Shown: piece after piece, positions 43,501 to 51,128 of the stretch
Position numbering within the stretch: position 1 is the stretch's first letter
Layout of the letters: each line of letters starts with the position of its first letter
Assembly (NCBI GenBank): GCA_015350385.1
Contig: WNKI01000001.1
Span: 5,907,603-5,971,602 of the forward strand
Source of the DNA: Aculops lycopersici
Taxonomy: Eukaryota > Arthropoda > Arachnida > Trombidiformes > Eriophyidae
Direction of reading: 5' to 3'
DNA length: 64,000 bases
Program-made: the position numbers and the translations under genes
Notes under the pieces: generated by a model
What the model was told of the DNA's origin: nothing
The model's database searches: none
Seen by the model: the letters and a program-made list of their open reading frames with translations, nothing else

Positions 43501-43722
43501 CTTAGTCAACTCCGAGCGATCCCTCTTCTCGCTTGCATACAATGGAATATTTTCAATATCTTTGAAGCCCTTGAAATCATGAAAAACTTGGCAGAAATAT
43601 TTCAACATATTTGCTATGTCCACACAAGTTGGAAGAGGTAAAGTTCCATTCTGGATTCTCAACATCATTTCACGGAGCATTGGAATTTTGCCCGCAAAGG
43701 CGGCCGCTCTTGTTCCCATCAT
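34588..43722 (-). CDS. UNC79: UNC79, NALCN sodium-leak channel complex scaffold, single exon
   Basis: One uninterrupted open frame of 3044 codons. The N-terminus (MGTRAAAFAGKIPMLREM, then VDIANMLKYFCQ) aligns with the start of animal UNC79. Further matching blocks include PHCVVR-flanked linker, ISILMIAFHYI, the cysteine-rich segments around CQNKNCNF, CMDCF and CRDCF, LLSQYGIWLMTGLC, MLFQWFHFTACLPDD and QEQTLYWLQI. UNC79 is a large cytosolic helical-repeat protein that with UNC80 stabilises and localises the neuronal NALCN channel. The middle and late parts have Ser/Gly/Gln-rich inserts, which explains a length above the vertebrate protein's roughly 2,600. The second Met is an equally good start. 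Vertebrate UNC79 is split into dozens of exons; here no intron is needed. It begins 16 nt after the upstream POLG2-like stop. Confidence 0.93.
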   Translation of the reverse strand: MMGTRAAAFAGKIPMLREMMLRIQNGTLPLPTCVDIANMLKYFCQVFHDFKGFKDIENIPLYASEKRDRSELTKTLPNFDYSGLYKSLNHLVDVLPLIPLQSTGLDQLGANLLMLLKCLAPFLDQTDMETMPYLVTTLFMSLPPNLHKDILDTLCFNLLPLTIDQQQKHTASMIRRAKLQRERLSRQRMQQINIPTNITNSQKQQQQQPKGPTKKPPHCVVRIEESTNQDKTTYMDSLGEDQGIVMIDEDPQDVVRDANDSGEIGDDIGDILIDEGEEYAMLSVTSILMIAFHYITEPMYHSQLVECLMKLKSNVFEDLLFVIAYGTTRARCPAVEILFRYWPDICPNQQDRKNNSQTNKLKHVPWQPTKCQNKNCNFTTLEDDGALKMCLDFKISIELSGLPPPMLVCMDCFHSILGQQLVSGYIGGTDDSMTIGEGGIGSSGGRSSVQAIDDYGNKFIDLLLPLEKISKLCENKKDCRSKSDKSAIGTCFDIVCCGNYNSMRPIRYCRDCFIEIHEAFEAQNHIRHSSIRLNIMDNKESINNFVEAIISLLKEAAPVDRPSKDSERYLRSLMGPTSQFNTDNKDPNIATEEKQLISQYGIWLMTGLCKSVEALSNELLGRLLGMLFQWFHFTACLPDDQAGSALEKLKGECIKGWIMSVKNQRLDVFISCLLPHPIDCSKIGGHWEVWPDAAHQIKEGFKRLLCLVPYDIITDDVWDEIMPYWMECFRHEVPENELNELKILLSKVFDPELSPLGFETKQMYHFISSRFEDTNNTNQEQTLYWLQIITMLEIPIPIDFLFQMMKSGVKTLALIRENELNQLKMNERLNDMDKMANDQYPSDSKQKLMTQSPSNGSIISHDSSNGSSPGRALSISGAEDDVMLPDSKENYDSQSGSIRKSIQQQRQAQARAAFSAKLLQQASILDAQHSGEDTNISQSSTHTHLDQLQAGRQANMSASVSASGLHTPQSNLGMAVTSGSHSQPLKSIASSVMASQRSKKGAEEAVAAKAGNHRSHAGRPKLKLNLSSTEESLTSSIDNNMLCYILMMDILLKQLELQEISSHRGLDGKEPQQAIELLNAIIQTPWIGRHTCCDSLPNSSSSPTFGGGASSGRTGPSATSSSGLTVGSKVRSDSGSRQDSVDRGGEKTMPNVHSYGHCAQGFETEDSFETCVFCEIISMFHQLSMSLLEFFSPVIEVSICEVSQEATNGEFDGRPDYSRIGLDHLGPSPKENREFEFDTPANWQKLQIHQDPTSPFSPTYCGPTLRPEVLESLPNELQLTYNLLVQFHRYQTPDIVSQVLQMIKLMSLHSQVLSRASKTAPQFISWCQHNMLVNKLWSLCQLESSEIARTCVPLLLHCITLPWGVRLFRDLVERDFNSDQWLSRFRAVERVVTIAYFCEPSTIKNSTILQSTIASAFCYVVRCLDDIEAIVAQRALVSLEMMKTSSLKLLLWCLEVQFDCITIDRPMILRSVFQLYNHLRDRRFLTWDFFLNRFDAIFLEAQIYLQQTGEIPSFTMQDLKNTNTKSEIYQKKIIRAREALLEVHHSRALSSRFNEKAFRTSCLNPNEDMSQEYKESLRLQQKLQPPKSNEMLIDQNLGEGTSGSGLASQKSVATKRRPASPLRRVMQHGKSTSSRYQSVAFLTSQSLVKRKNSKLMTNLAMQSVLPMMLPDKLHQHLPNSFVDDGSKLNEMAQENHVFGVVHRICDEDRDTNHSLIFLLMQFFSKPDSSHPQSSKTLNRSHQIVLRHLNILMGYSIARKNFLISASNLRLLPVFNAFLTSLPKVLDFNYSLGTILPDTFLPVLIYCPAPDNYHYDSMKNPTYSLWLLNPMVRQSWLMSVMTFLYKYQFGEPHLKDHVNMLMWIVVNTLESHLNCSAMEISQQHQADKLVNIREPREDGSGGGNATSDEALVVGALTRAEENNALLKLDYPAAIVVDLAKPKSDSTKIEVAEITATPTIDSPAKVKPASQATPAIPNPTESSGRLIRERSLTKADTSDSLNVKGKLFYRKLDIAKSSGDRGNKVTSAGSSSTRLNMEPLQPEVVVEPRELARQLKGEKMAISQGGDERLLPIGHHSPSSYKSRSVGEQQPTAAERLLPIGPPGAQHSKPLSTVSGGSGGVGGGSSSSGSSSSNTNTRKSQEDVTIKLAKVQQPTGSRVSGLKQQETSASTKVVASPVPPATGSGQQSPIPNIHSMSSKASAIFGSKGHGINKENSEHELTPVTSPAAVGKNNKKRFGVGGKQQTMDAKQVSAKSTELLGGEDSGKSSNFNTGSSSSIGLVGKKGKNNKFVAKDYQPPTKQFSAMKPSFSSPSLLNEQLAQINRHSILQEFSDKDLSMCLVILETFIHHEPSMAAHMLPNILRLVARYSSNLDSWQSGSNVHMVGGSMFVARQFIRVALHDLMDNNIFHQIFTSHFTGYEFYKSMATSLADFADLNQLAPLSKLFEDLNKQKNLPETPTLITMLENVATYFECVIAESTTHSQTTWNSFILNWENFLRKLILNLSRYSGSTIATNTTVIPVKDSMSSGGVLNKSSDNPGVANAGNNSNAPNIQVNNQRVASGSETNLGGAVNFSGQLNPVQSSSSLIMTPIMRIILSTTKISHLASCKTIVDPYSKIISYTALNSHFNYEHLLEINHNCCRLYTRDRDKYLIQRTIAYELTQVLRFRFFILEENLLKLLLFVLQDVGGTLAPKVVEDGLKISQATLNQTETYITNVSECLRQYISDLLDFITDVHAISRINDNLIGSQPSSINRDSFGGHVKAAISQYLALEMSLNNGGDNRTILRYLPRLYSSPSLQQGPREFIDCISHIRQLSWIILGSLQHSTLTRNRHLGHSNSTGATGSSHQSSAHVTCQPIPLEKNGNIAEHVQVILAGFAEQSKESVTHMSGLFHAFLLCQLWTMYCEIMCNQHPANSEQYQFCQSTLDDFWAKITPGVLRLVGHSRVMSEMVGTHFLQLIESLIESNSSILIRYLPMWNSVFYSYKRRNKSGNLAIRLQKCTEWQPPDLNEQDFDQNNKRFNNWLEKVQYKMSHIEIQSSQAAPFYFT

Positions 43723-43738
43723 CTTGGAAGTTGTGTTT

Positions 43739-44062
43739 TCAAGCTAACTTGCTTTGTTTTGGCATGATTGCACCGGTTTGAAGTAGTAAACGCTCCTTCA
43801 GGTTGGTTACATGAACTTCCTCCTTTATCCTAGGATCAAAATGTTTCAACTCCAAAACTCCATCCTGAAGTGTTCGTTTATTTATGATAATAGAGTAGGG
43901 TACATGAGCTGATTCGATAAGCTTGTCAGTTTGCATAGCATTCAAGTAGACACTTTTGAGCTCTCGCTGTATCCTTACTGCTAGAGCTTCGGTTATTCTG
44001 TTCCGATACTCAGGGAATATGAGTATCAACTTACGTGGCACTAATTGGGTGCATTTAAACAT
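43739..44062 (-). CDS. POLG2: POLG2-like C-terminal (anticodon-binding-fold) domain, stand-alone
   Basis: 107 codons. The sequence around YSIIINKRTLQDGVLELKH, then DPRIKEEVHVTNLKERLL, matches the last part of the mitochondrial DNA polymerase gamma accessory subunit, the domain related to class II tRNA synthetase anticodon-binding domains. In other animals the protein is about 360-485 residues, with a catalytic-like domain before this one. Here an in-frame TAA lies two codons upstream of the ATG. Only about 660 bp separate this frame from the divergent Nup205-like gene, and I see no further POLG2 exon there. A small spliced leader exon cannot be ruled out (TTAAG just before the ATG could be an acceptor). 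It lies on the same strand as UNC79, with 16 nt between this stop and the UNC79 ATG. Confidence 0.72.
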   Translation of the reverse strand: MFKCTQLVPRKLILIFPEYRNRITEALAVRIQRELKSVYLNAMQTDKLIESAHVPYSIIINKRTLQDGVLELKHFDPRIKEEVHVTNLKERLLLQTGAIMPKQSKLA

Positions 44063-44725
44063 TTCTTAAGCTTTAAGTTGGATTATAATTACAATGATTG
44101 ATTAAATATACCTCGCGAATCTTTGCGTTGGTTCTTTGCAATAGCAACGGTGACAGCGATAGCAACAACAATAACAATGCTATTGGTGGCTAATGGCCAT
44201 AGCTGCACTACTAGAATTCGCACCAGCGGCAGCGGCGGCTTCGTCCGCGACGCGTAGACGCAGTCCATTGCGCTTGCGTCAAATTCTGCGTTCGCGATGC
44301 AGGATCCTTGCTTTCCCCCCACTTACTGAAGTAGGTTGGGTTGTTGGGCGCGTTTCATAAGCCAAGATTTCGGTGCGAGATTTGGAAGGGGTGTGTCGGA
44401 TTTTCGGGAACGAGTGAAGCACACTCCATGCATGATGCACATCATGTCCAACAGCGAACAAACGCAACAAGCATGGGGAACTAAACAATTTTCTTGCCGA
44501 ACCTCACGACTCACTTGCAAACTGAAACTCGTGCAACCCAACGCGAGTTCGTCTGCGAAAATTCAGTACAAAACCACATTGCTTTGGATGTCGCTCCGTC
44601 GACGCGAACGCAGAACTCAAAATTCATAAAACAAAAGTTAACGCCTGTCCATCCGTCATACCTTATTTACATATTGCATTAGAATTTATCAAATTTAGCG
44701 ATATTGTGATTCATTATTAGTCAGC
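44063..44725. promoter_or_regulatory. Divergent promoter region, POLG2-like/UNC79 versus Nup205-like
   Basis: About 660 bp between two divergent start codons. Short open frames on both strands overlap one another and show no domain. It must hold the promoter of the Nup205-like gene and, if the UNC79 pair is dicistronic, the promoter for both minus-strand genes. Confidence 0.5.
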
Positions 44726-47700
44726 ATGGATATCGAGCGTATGATTGAGCTGCTCAAGCAGACTACAAATGCCGATGCAAAAATTAGAGAGCCGGCAGAG
44801 AAAAACTTGGACCAAATACAGAAGATTATTGGATTCACACCCAAGCTCCTCGAGATAGCCGTCAATGCAAAACTAGAGCTCAATGTGAGAATCGCTGCTG
44901 TAAATTATCTCAAGAATAATGTTGTCAATTATTGGAGCTCAAACAATATCCTCGGCGACAACATCGCGCCCGACCTGTTGGGCCTCATTGCTTCTCCCAT
45001 TCCAAAAGAGTTTAAGGTGGCCCTCATCGACTGTTGTGCCGCATTTGCCAAAACAGCACCATCAACTGCCTTAGCTCTTTGGAATAAGCTCGAGCTATTG
45101 ATACCATCACTAAATAAGAGCGGAATCCCGACAACCAATCTCACTGGTTGGAATAGTGGGATAATCGCAGATTTAGGCGATCTCGAACCTAGAGCCCAGG
45201 AGTACTCAGTGACCATAAGCTTTCTTAACATGTTGAACAACATTCTCGACCATATCGCGCAATACAGTATGTTGCAATCGCCTCATCTCCAACATAGTGT
45301 ATCTCTTGAAACATCCATCAACCTAGTGACCAACATTGTCTTCTTGAAAGTTAACTCGCGTCAATTCAATAAGATAGAGGAGAAGTGGACGATTTTAAAT
45401 CTATGTATAAACACATATTATCTATTTGTGTCTCGTTATGATCCGAAAGAAGATGGAAGCTCTCATAGATGCTCATTCAGCCTTCTGTCCCAGATTTTAC
45501 AAGATGGTGATATATTCAAATGCATGTTGTCTAATCTCGAAGACGCGGTGAATCACCTAGAGAATGATCTTATTTCGTCCCAGTCCAACAACACCAGTGC
45601 AGAGGGCTTCAAGCCCAATCAGTTATTAGATGAATTTATATTATCTACACTCAGCCTTCTCAACTGTATAGCTAGTAAGCAAGAAAGTTTCATTGAATTG
45701 ATCAAAAGTATTCCAGGATATCCGACTGCGATAAATGTCAAATTAGATGTACTTCTGAATGGTGTTAATCCGAGAACTGGCTCGGTTGATAGACTTGCAA
45801 CCCTGGTAAGAGTGCCGCCACTAACAAGTGTCAAAGCGTCTTTACAATCATTGAATTTACTCAAAAAGATAGTCAGTGATCAGCATAATCTTGCTCAGCA
45901 AATTTCGTTGCATTTGAGCTCATCCAACTCGCCCCTAGTTCATGGTGATAATCTGATAACACTATTTGTTAACTGCTTATCGTCTGAAACGAAACAAGTT
46001 AGAATAGCCGCTCTTGAGTTCATCTCTACCTGCTTAGATCACAAACTTAGCGCGAGTCGGCCCACAAACAATATTGCTCATGAATTATTAGGGTTCGACA
46101 GCCAGATGACCACCTTGAGAGAGCCGGGATCGAATGGCAAAGTGTTTGACTGCCTGCATACAATTATAAACTTTTTCGAAGCTGAAGCGTTCTCACATCC
46201 TGAGTTGAAAGAAGAAAGAACCCTCGGATTGAATATGATCTATAAATTATGTGTCGATGTGAGAACTTGCGACTTGACACTCAGATTCCTGAGATCAAGT
46301 TATGACTTTCTATCTAAGTACCTCAAGAATTTATTCAAGCTCTTTGAAGCTGATGCCCTAACTGCCGTCTTAGAGGATAGACTTGACGAGGTAACTTGGT
46401 TCATGCGGATAATACCTGTGGAAATTAAGCTCAGCACTGAGCGCAACATGAAATCAATAGCCACCAACCATTTGAACCTGTTGCTGTCCGAGAAGCCAAG
46501 AAAATTACTTGAGTTACTGCCTGATACAATGTGTGGGCACTCACGTCCTCCGATGCCAAATTGGGAGTGCTTCGATAATGATGAACTATGGAAAATTATT
46601 GCTGACCGTGCCGATGAGACAGCTATCATTGATCTAAAAGAGCTTGAACGCAAGTTGTCCAATGAGGTTAAGCATATCAACTTTCACCTCGGATCTACTC
46701 AGAAGGATTTGATAAGAGAAGAAATTTCCGAGATACTGGAATTCGCGGGAAAGCTCAACGACTCATATAGAATGAAAACCAAGAAGTATGAGTTCATCAA
46801 TGCATGGTGCGAGTTAACGGAAACTATTATAGCCGTCGATGCTTTGGATTGTTTCGACAATGATCTTGCGGTTCGTGTTCTATTCGAGATAACACACGAA
46901 CTCATGTCTAAGACGAGTATACCAAACTTCACGATGGCTATATATACACCGATATCATCAACCATACTGATGGCCACCACCCTGTTGCGTCATATTGGTT
47001 CCAAACCAACAACAACCACAAACTTTCAATCTACCGCAAAGTCAATCCAAAACCTACTCGAGCAAGCGTCTTTCCTACCACTCAGCCAGCACAAGAGAGT
47101 GAGAGTCAATCTATACAGCTCTTACTTGAACGCAGCACGTGCATTACCGGACACAGTTTCGAGCGATCTTAAGTTCAATAGATCATTATTAGAAAAAATT
47201 TACAAAGATGCGTTAGTTGGTCCAGAAGTTGTCAAGGTCTCAGCTCTGACTATACTAACTCAGACAGATTTATCTTGGGTAGAAGATGCTTCGAGAGACG
47301 GGTCATTGAGGCATCTAGTTCAAAGTATGAGCGAAGATGATCTCGAAATTGTTGCCACTAAGGGGGAAGTTATCACCAAAGCTTTCTACTCATTCGAATC
47401 CAAACTGACTCTTTTCACCAAGATAGCATCCTCCCTTCCAGGAGCCAAAAGTCTTATGCATCTCAACATAATGGACGTATTAGGATCTCTAAGATGTATC
47501 GATTCTTATTTGATGTTACTTGACCTGGATACTTTCTTTCAGAAGTTATACTTGAGTGTGCTCCAACTGATGTCGACTCTAAGTACAAGCATCAGAATCA
47601 ACAACAAGAATCTTCTTAAAGTTAAACCTATGATACATACAGAAGTTCTCAGGAACGTGCCACTTCTCAAGAACCGTCCCGATGGACTGGAGACATTACT

Positions 47701-48229
47701 AGCAACTACCTCCCTGCAGAGTCAGATCATTATCGAGGCCGACGAAAGACTCAAGCATGACTTTGTTAACTCTATTCAATACTTCACGACAGACTTCGAA
47801 GAGAGCCATCTAAAAATACTTTCTAACCTACTGACTGGGTGTGTCAAGATTCTACGCTCGAACCCAAACTCCCTGTCCCCACTATTTGCCCCTTCGTGGA
47901 ATGTAGCTGCGACACCGATTCTCATGTCCCAGCCCAGTCTAGGTACATTGGTTTCAATCCTCAACAATCTGCAGAACCAAAACCAGTCGCAAACTGACGA
48001 TCTCCAAGATAGAGTTATAGAAAATTGTATTTACCTCATATGGCGTCACATGAACATTTATCTAGATCCAAACTTCAAGACTAAGCCCATCAGAGAATTG
48101 GAGTCATTCAAAAATGAGTCACAGGTCGTCTTGAATGATGCTTTCTTCAACAAACTCGCATTTTCCAGGAGCGAGTTCGTCAAGATTATGTCACGCAAGT
48201 TAAAGAAACTACGGATATCTATCATGTAA
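44726..48229 (+). CDS. NUP205: Importin-7/8 N-terminus fused to Nup205 C-terminal two thirds
   Basis: One exon of 1167 codons. Residues 1 to about 73 read as an importin-beta N-terminal segment of the IPO7/8 (moleskin) kind: QIQKIIGFTPKLLEIA, then RIAAVNYLKNNVVNYW. From about residue 82 the sequence matches Nup205 beginning roughly a third of the way into that protein: GLIASPIPKEFKVALIDCCA, then VLLNGVNPRTGSVDRLATLV, ELLGFDSQMTT, RFLRSSYDFL, RVRVNLYSSYL, KAFYSFESKLTLFTKIA and the C-terminal CIYLIWRHMNIYL. Nup205 is a large inner-ring nucleoporin of the Nup93 complex, about 2,000 residues. About the first 600 are missing here and replaced by the importin segment with no break in frame and no usable intron. 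AATAAA overlaps the stop (TAAATAAA). Nup205 identity of the C-terminal part is firm. Confidence 0.85.
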   Translation: MDIERMIELLKQTTNADAKIREPAEKNLDQIQKIIGFTPKLLEIAVNAKLELNVRIAAVNYLKNNVVNYWSSNNILGDNIAPDLLGLIASPIPKEFKVALIDCCAAFAKTAPSTALALWNKLELLIPSLNKSGIPTTNLTGWNSGIIADLGDLEPRAQEYSVTISFLNMLNNILDHIAQYSMLQSPHLQHSVSLETSINLVTNIVFLKVNSRQFNKIEEKWTILNLCINTYYLFVSRYDPKEDGSSHRCSFSLLSQILQDGDIFKCMLSNLEDAVNHLENDLISSQSNNTSAEGFKPNQLLDEFILSTLSLLNCIASKQESFIELIKSIPGYPTAINVKLDVLLNGVNPRTGSVDRLATLVRVPPLTSVKASLQSLNLLKKIVSDQHNLAQQISLHLSSSNSPLVHGDNLITLFVNCLSSETKQVRIAALEFISTCLDHKLSASRPTNNIAHELLGFDSQMTTLREPGSNGKVFDCLHTIINFFEAEAFSHPELKEERTLGLNMIYKLCVDVRTCDLTLRFLRSSYDFLSKYLKNLFKLFEADALTAVLEDRLDEVTWFMRIIPVEIKLSTERNMKSIATNHLNLLLSEKPRKLLELLPDTMCGHSRPPMPNWECFDNDELWKIIADRADETAIIDLKELERKLSNEVKHINFHLGSTQKDLIREEISEILEFAGKLNDSYRMKTKKYEFINAWCELTETIIAVDALDCFDNDLAVRVLFEITHELMSKTSIPNFTMAIYTPISSTILMATTLLRHIGSKPTTTTNFQSTAKSIQNLLEQASFLPLSQHKRVRVNLYSSYLNAARALPDTVSSDLKFNRSLLEKIYKDALVGPEVVKVSALTILTQTDLSWVEDASRDGSLRHLVQSMSEDDLEIVATKGEVITKAFYSFESKLTLFTKIASSLPGAKSLMHLNIMDVLGSLRCIDSYLMLLDLDTFFQKLYLSVLQLMSTLSTSIRINNKNLLKVKPMIHTEVLRNVPLLKNRPDGLETLLATTSLQSQIIIEADERLKHDFVNSIQYFTTDFEESHLKILSNLLTGCVKILRSNPNSLSPLFAPSWNVAATPILMSQPSLGTLVSILNNLQNQNQSQTDDLQDRVIENCIYLIWRHMNIYLDPNFKTKPIRELESFKNESQVVLNDAFFNKLAFSRSEFVKIMSRKLKKLRISIM

Positions 48230-48651
48230 ATAAAGACACGGCTCACACTTGATAGATGATATAATTTTATGGAGTTAGATAATGAACTCAAATGTTATTC
48301 TTATGGACTTAGATTGAGTGTATTGAGATTTCGTCTTACAGTTATAATCCCGTTCTGGTATAAGTGGGCATTTATGTTTATATTGTGTGTAATGTATCCA
48401 TGTTATTGATTGAGGGGAAAAGGACTAGGTCAGGTATTGTAATAGTGTCGTGTCTCTTCCACAGACCATCCTTCTATGCTTTGCTCAAAAATTAGTTTGT
48501 TTCTGGCTAGACGAGAAGAAGTTGTTATGATCCAAAATCATTCGTGGATATTTACATAGATAGATAAAGATGTATGAGTGTGTATTCGAGTGTATACATT
48601 ATAGTAATAGATTATACCTATACTAATTTGTGTAATGTTGTAGTAAAAAAT
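48230..48651. other. Short intergenic region between convergent genes
   Basis: About 420 bp of AT-rich sequence between the Nup205-like stop and the G-gamma stop. It probably holds the G-gamma 3' UTR. I see no gene in it. Confidence 0.5.
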
Positions 48652-48852
48652 TTAGAATACAACACATTTGCTCCTGTCGATCCATGGGTTATTCTTTTTG
48701 TCAGGTGGATGAATCAAGGGATCGTTGGGCTCGTTTTGTTCGATGAAATCTTTTATGGCCTTGATGGATCTAGACGATTGCCATCGTTCCATGTTGGCCT
48801 GGTAGGTCAGGTTTTCGATTTGTAGTCGGAGAGCTTCTGAGTCAAGATCCAT
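48652..48852 (-). CDS. Heterotrimeric G-protein gamma subunit
   Basis: A single coding exon of 66 codons, a typical length. The N-terminal helix (LRLQIENLTYQANMERWQSS) forms the coiled coil with G-beta. The C-terminal part NDPLIHPPDKKNNPW and the final CaaX box CVVF mark it as a G-gamma most like fly Ggamma30A. The cysteine would be prenylated and carry the G-beta-gamma dimer to the membrane. A terminal Phe in CaaX is compatible with either prenyltransferase and is less common than Leu or Met. Its tail faces the Nup205-like gene. Confidence 0.95.
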   Translation of the reverse strand: MDLDSEALRLQIENLTYQANMERWQSSRSIKAIKDFIEQNEPNDPLIHPPDKKNNPWIDRSKCVVF

Positions 48853-50302
48853 CTTTAGGTTATTTAATTATATCTCTGGTTCTTCTTAAAATTTTACCAA
48901 CACTTTGATAGCTGATCGGAAGTTTATCAATTGAATTTGATGCTGATTGCAAATATTGTATTATAATCTGCTATATATATGAGTGTGTTATCGGATGTTT
49001 TTCAATAGTTCGAAGGGTTTGTCAAAAAAATCCAATGAATATATCCAGTCTCCCTTCAGGCTGCTTAAATCAAATAAATCTCCTTTTCTTGTTGATGTGA
49101 AAATTTTATTATAATTTAAATGCAATACAATTCAATCCTTGGATGATATCTAATCATCTAAATAAAGGGAAAACTACTAATCCAAATGCCTGGCCAATCA
49201 CGTTATTTTGGTGATGTTAATAATAAAATCAACTTGGCTTCGGTGTATTTTGTAGAGGGTCGCACAAATGCGAGGCGTAAATTTACCCAATCTAGTGGTG
49301 CACTTTCTCCCTTGTGCGCTGAGGTTGTGCTAAAAGTTCGTCGGCCACCTCTGCATTGTAGCCCCGGGAGCTGCAGAGAAAAATCCCTTCCCCGTTGAGT
49401 CGGGCACGAGGCTCGAGTTTGATTGGAAGTCGCACGAGCAAGAGGGGGAACAGCAGCACGTTTGAGTCTACCCACCTTGGTGCTATTAGCCATCTACTTT
49501 TCCCCTCTTCTACGTCGGCAAACTCAGAGGCGTGTCCGTTCGCCCGATGAAAACTGCAGCACAATGGTGGATTGCGGCCACGGCTCAAACGTCGCACTAG
49601 CCAATTGTATCACAGATGCGTCCATAGACTTTACATACACCGGGCCAGGCGCTCATGCCGCGAAGTTTCCTTGCTTCATGTTTCGGGGCGGCGACAGCAT
49701 TACTCTTGACGCATAGACCCCAGCTAGCGGTCTTGCCAATTTAGCTAGCTCAGCCGACGACAGATGTCGCCATGGAAGGTGAACAACTAAGCGATAGTCG
49801 GATTCGTAGTGTCGAATCCAAAGACTAGTTAAATTCTTGATTCTCGACCATTGCTCAGTGAAAATGTGTTCAGATTATTTCCTCAGAAAAGATGACCTAG
49901 TGGTGAACTGGAACTTCCGTTTTACAAATATTATCCAATTGTTTCCAGTTAATATCCATTTGCGGACACATTGATGCTACCAAAAGTTACATGAGTCGTG
50001 TAATTGCCTCAGTAACATAGAATAGAACAGTGTATTCATTTGTTTAGTATAAATGAGTATGCCAGAGATAAATATGCAGCACTAGATTCTAGTTCACGAA
50101 CGTTGCGCTTGTCTTTGGAGGTGAGGCAGTAGATAATTACAATACAAAAACAGCAGTCAAGGCAACAAGAACACATTGCAAATAGATTAATAAGGCAATC
50201 GAATTGATTGAAATTTAGGCGATGGCATTCCATTGATCAACACCGACGACATTGCCCATGGGAAAACAACGGTGAGAACGTATGAGCTTGTCTCACATTT
50301 TA

Positions 50303-50520
50303 CAGTGCCTCTCAAAACTGGCCACGATCTTGATGAGATGAATAAACTTGCTGAATTATATTTAGAATAGGAACTTTTCTTATTTATTATTGCTTTTAAC
50401 ATTGAGCACGTTGTTTCTTCTTTGGTTTGCACACACAGATAGCAGGAAGAAGCCTCAAAAAGTTTATTAGACATCAATAATCAAGAATCAAGAATTCGTG
50501 GCCAGTTTTGAGAGGCACTG
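50303..50520. mobile_element. Tc1/mariner-type MITE, 218 bp, 25-bp perfect TIRs, TA target duplication
   Basis: A perfect 25-bp terminal inverted repeat begins CAGTGCCTCTCAAAACTGGC at 50303-50327 and recurs inverted at 50496-50520. TA lies directly outside each end (50301-50302 and 50521-50522), the target duplication of the Tc1/mariner superfamily, and the CAGTG start is common in that group. The similarity of the ends continues a few bases further inward with a small indel. The interior is too short for a transposase, so this is non-autonomous. Perfect TIRs suggest recent insertion. Confidence 0.88.
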
Positions 50521-50969
50521 TATGTTCGTATCTGCTACGCAAGAGCGATTTGTTGTTATTTTTTGTGTGATTTTCTATTGACTTGACGAACGCGCGATGA
50601 TGTCATAAGCTATGACATCTTTGCACCAACGTCGCCGAAATAGCGGCCAATATTTCTCTTTTTCGATACAAGTTTTAGTTAGCCTCTGGTGGCTTGACTT
50701 TGTCTTTGATCAACTGTTGCTACTACTACTACTATTATAACTACTGTCACCGACGTCATGGATCGATTTGTCTTAGAATCTGGGACTGTGTCGTAGAATC
50801 TGAAAATGTAGCTGTGCTCTGAAAGATACACAAGCCAGGAGATGGTTTGTGGGCAAGTCTCTTATGTAAGTGGATGTGAGTTTAGAAGAAATCGCTCCCC
50901 AAAGAGAAGTTGTGAGATTGAAATGAAGATGACGAAGACTACGTCAAGCTAGAATAAGCGGCCATTTGC

Positions 50970-51128
50970 TGCACTCTCTCTCTCTCTCTTCTCTGCTNAT
51001 CTNNTCTNTCTCNNNNNNNNNNNNNNNNNNNNGTAGTAGTAGTAGTAGTAAGTAAGTAACGTAAGTAACGTAACGTAACGTAACGTAACGTACGTACGTA
51101 CGTACGTACGTACGTACGTACGTACGTC

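Noticed and set aside
49203..49716. Overlapping frames on both strands, one containing a DCGHGS-like stretch that recalls ML-domain proteins
   Set aside because: The similarity is a few residues only, the strands compete, and there is no matching second cysteine pattern.
50187..50477. 96-codon minus frame
   Set aside because: It runs from flanking DNA into the MITE and has no transposase or other motif.
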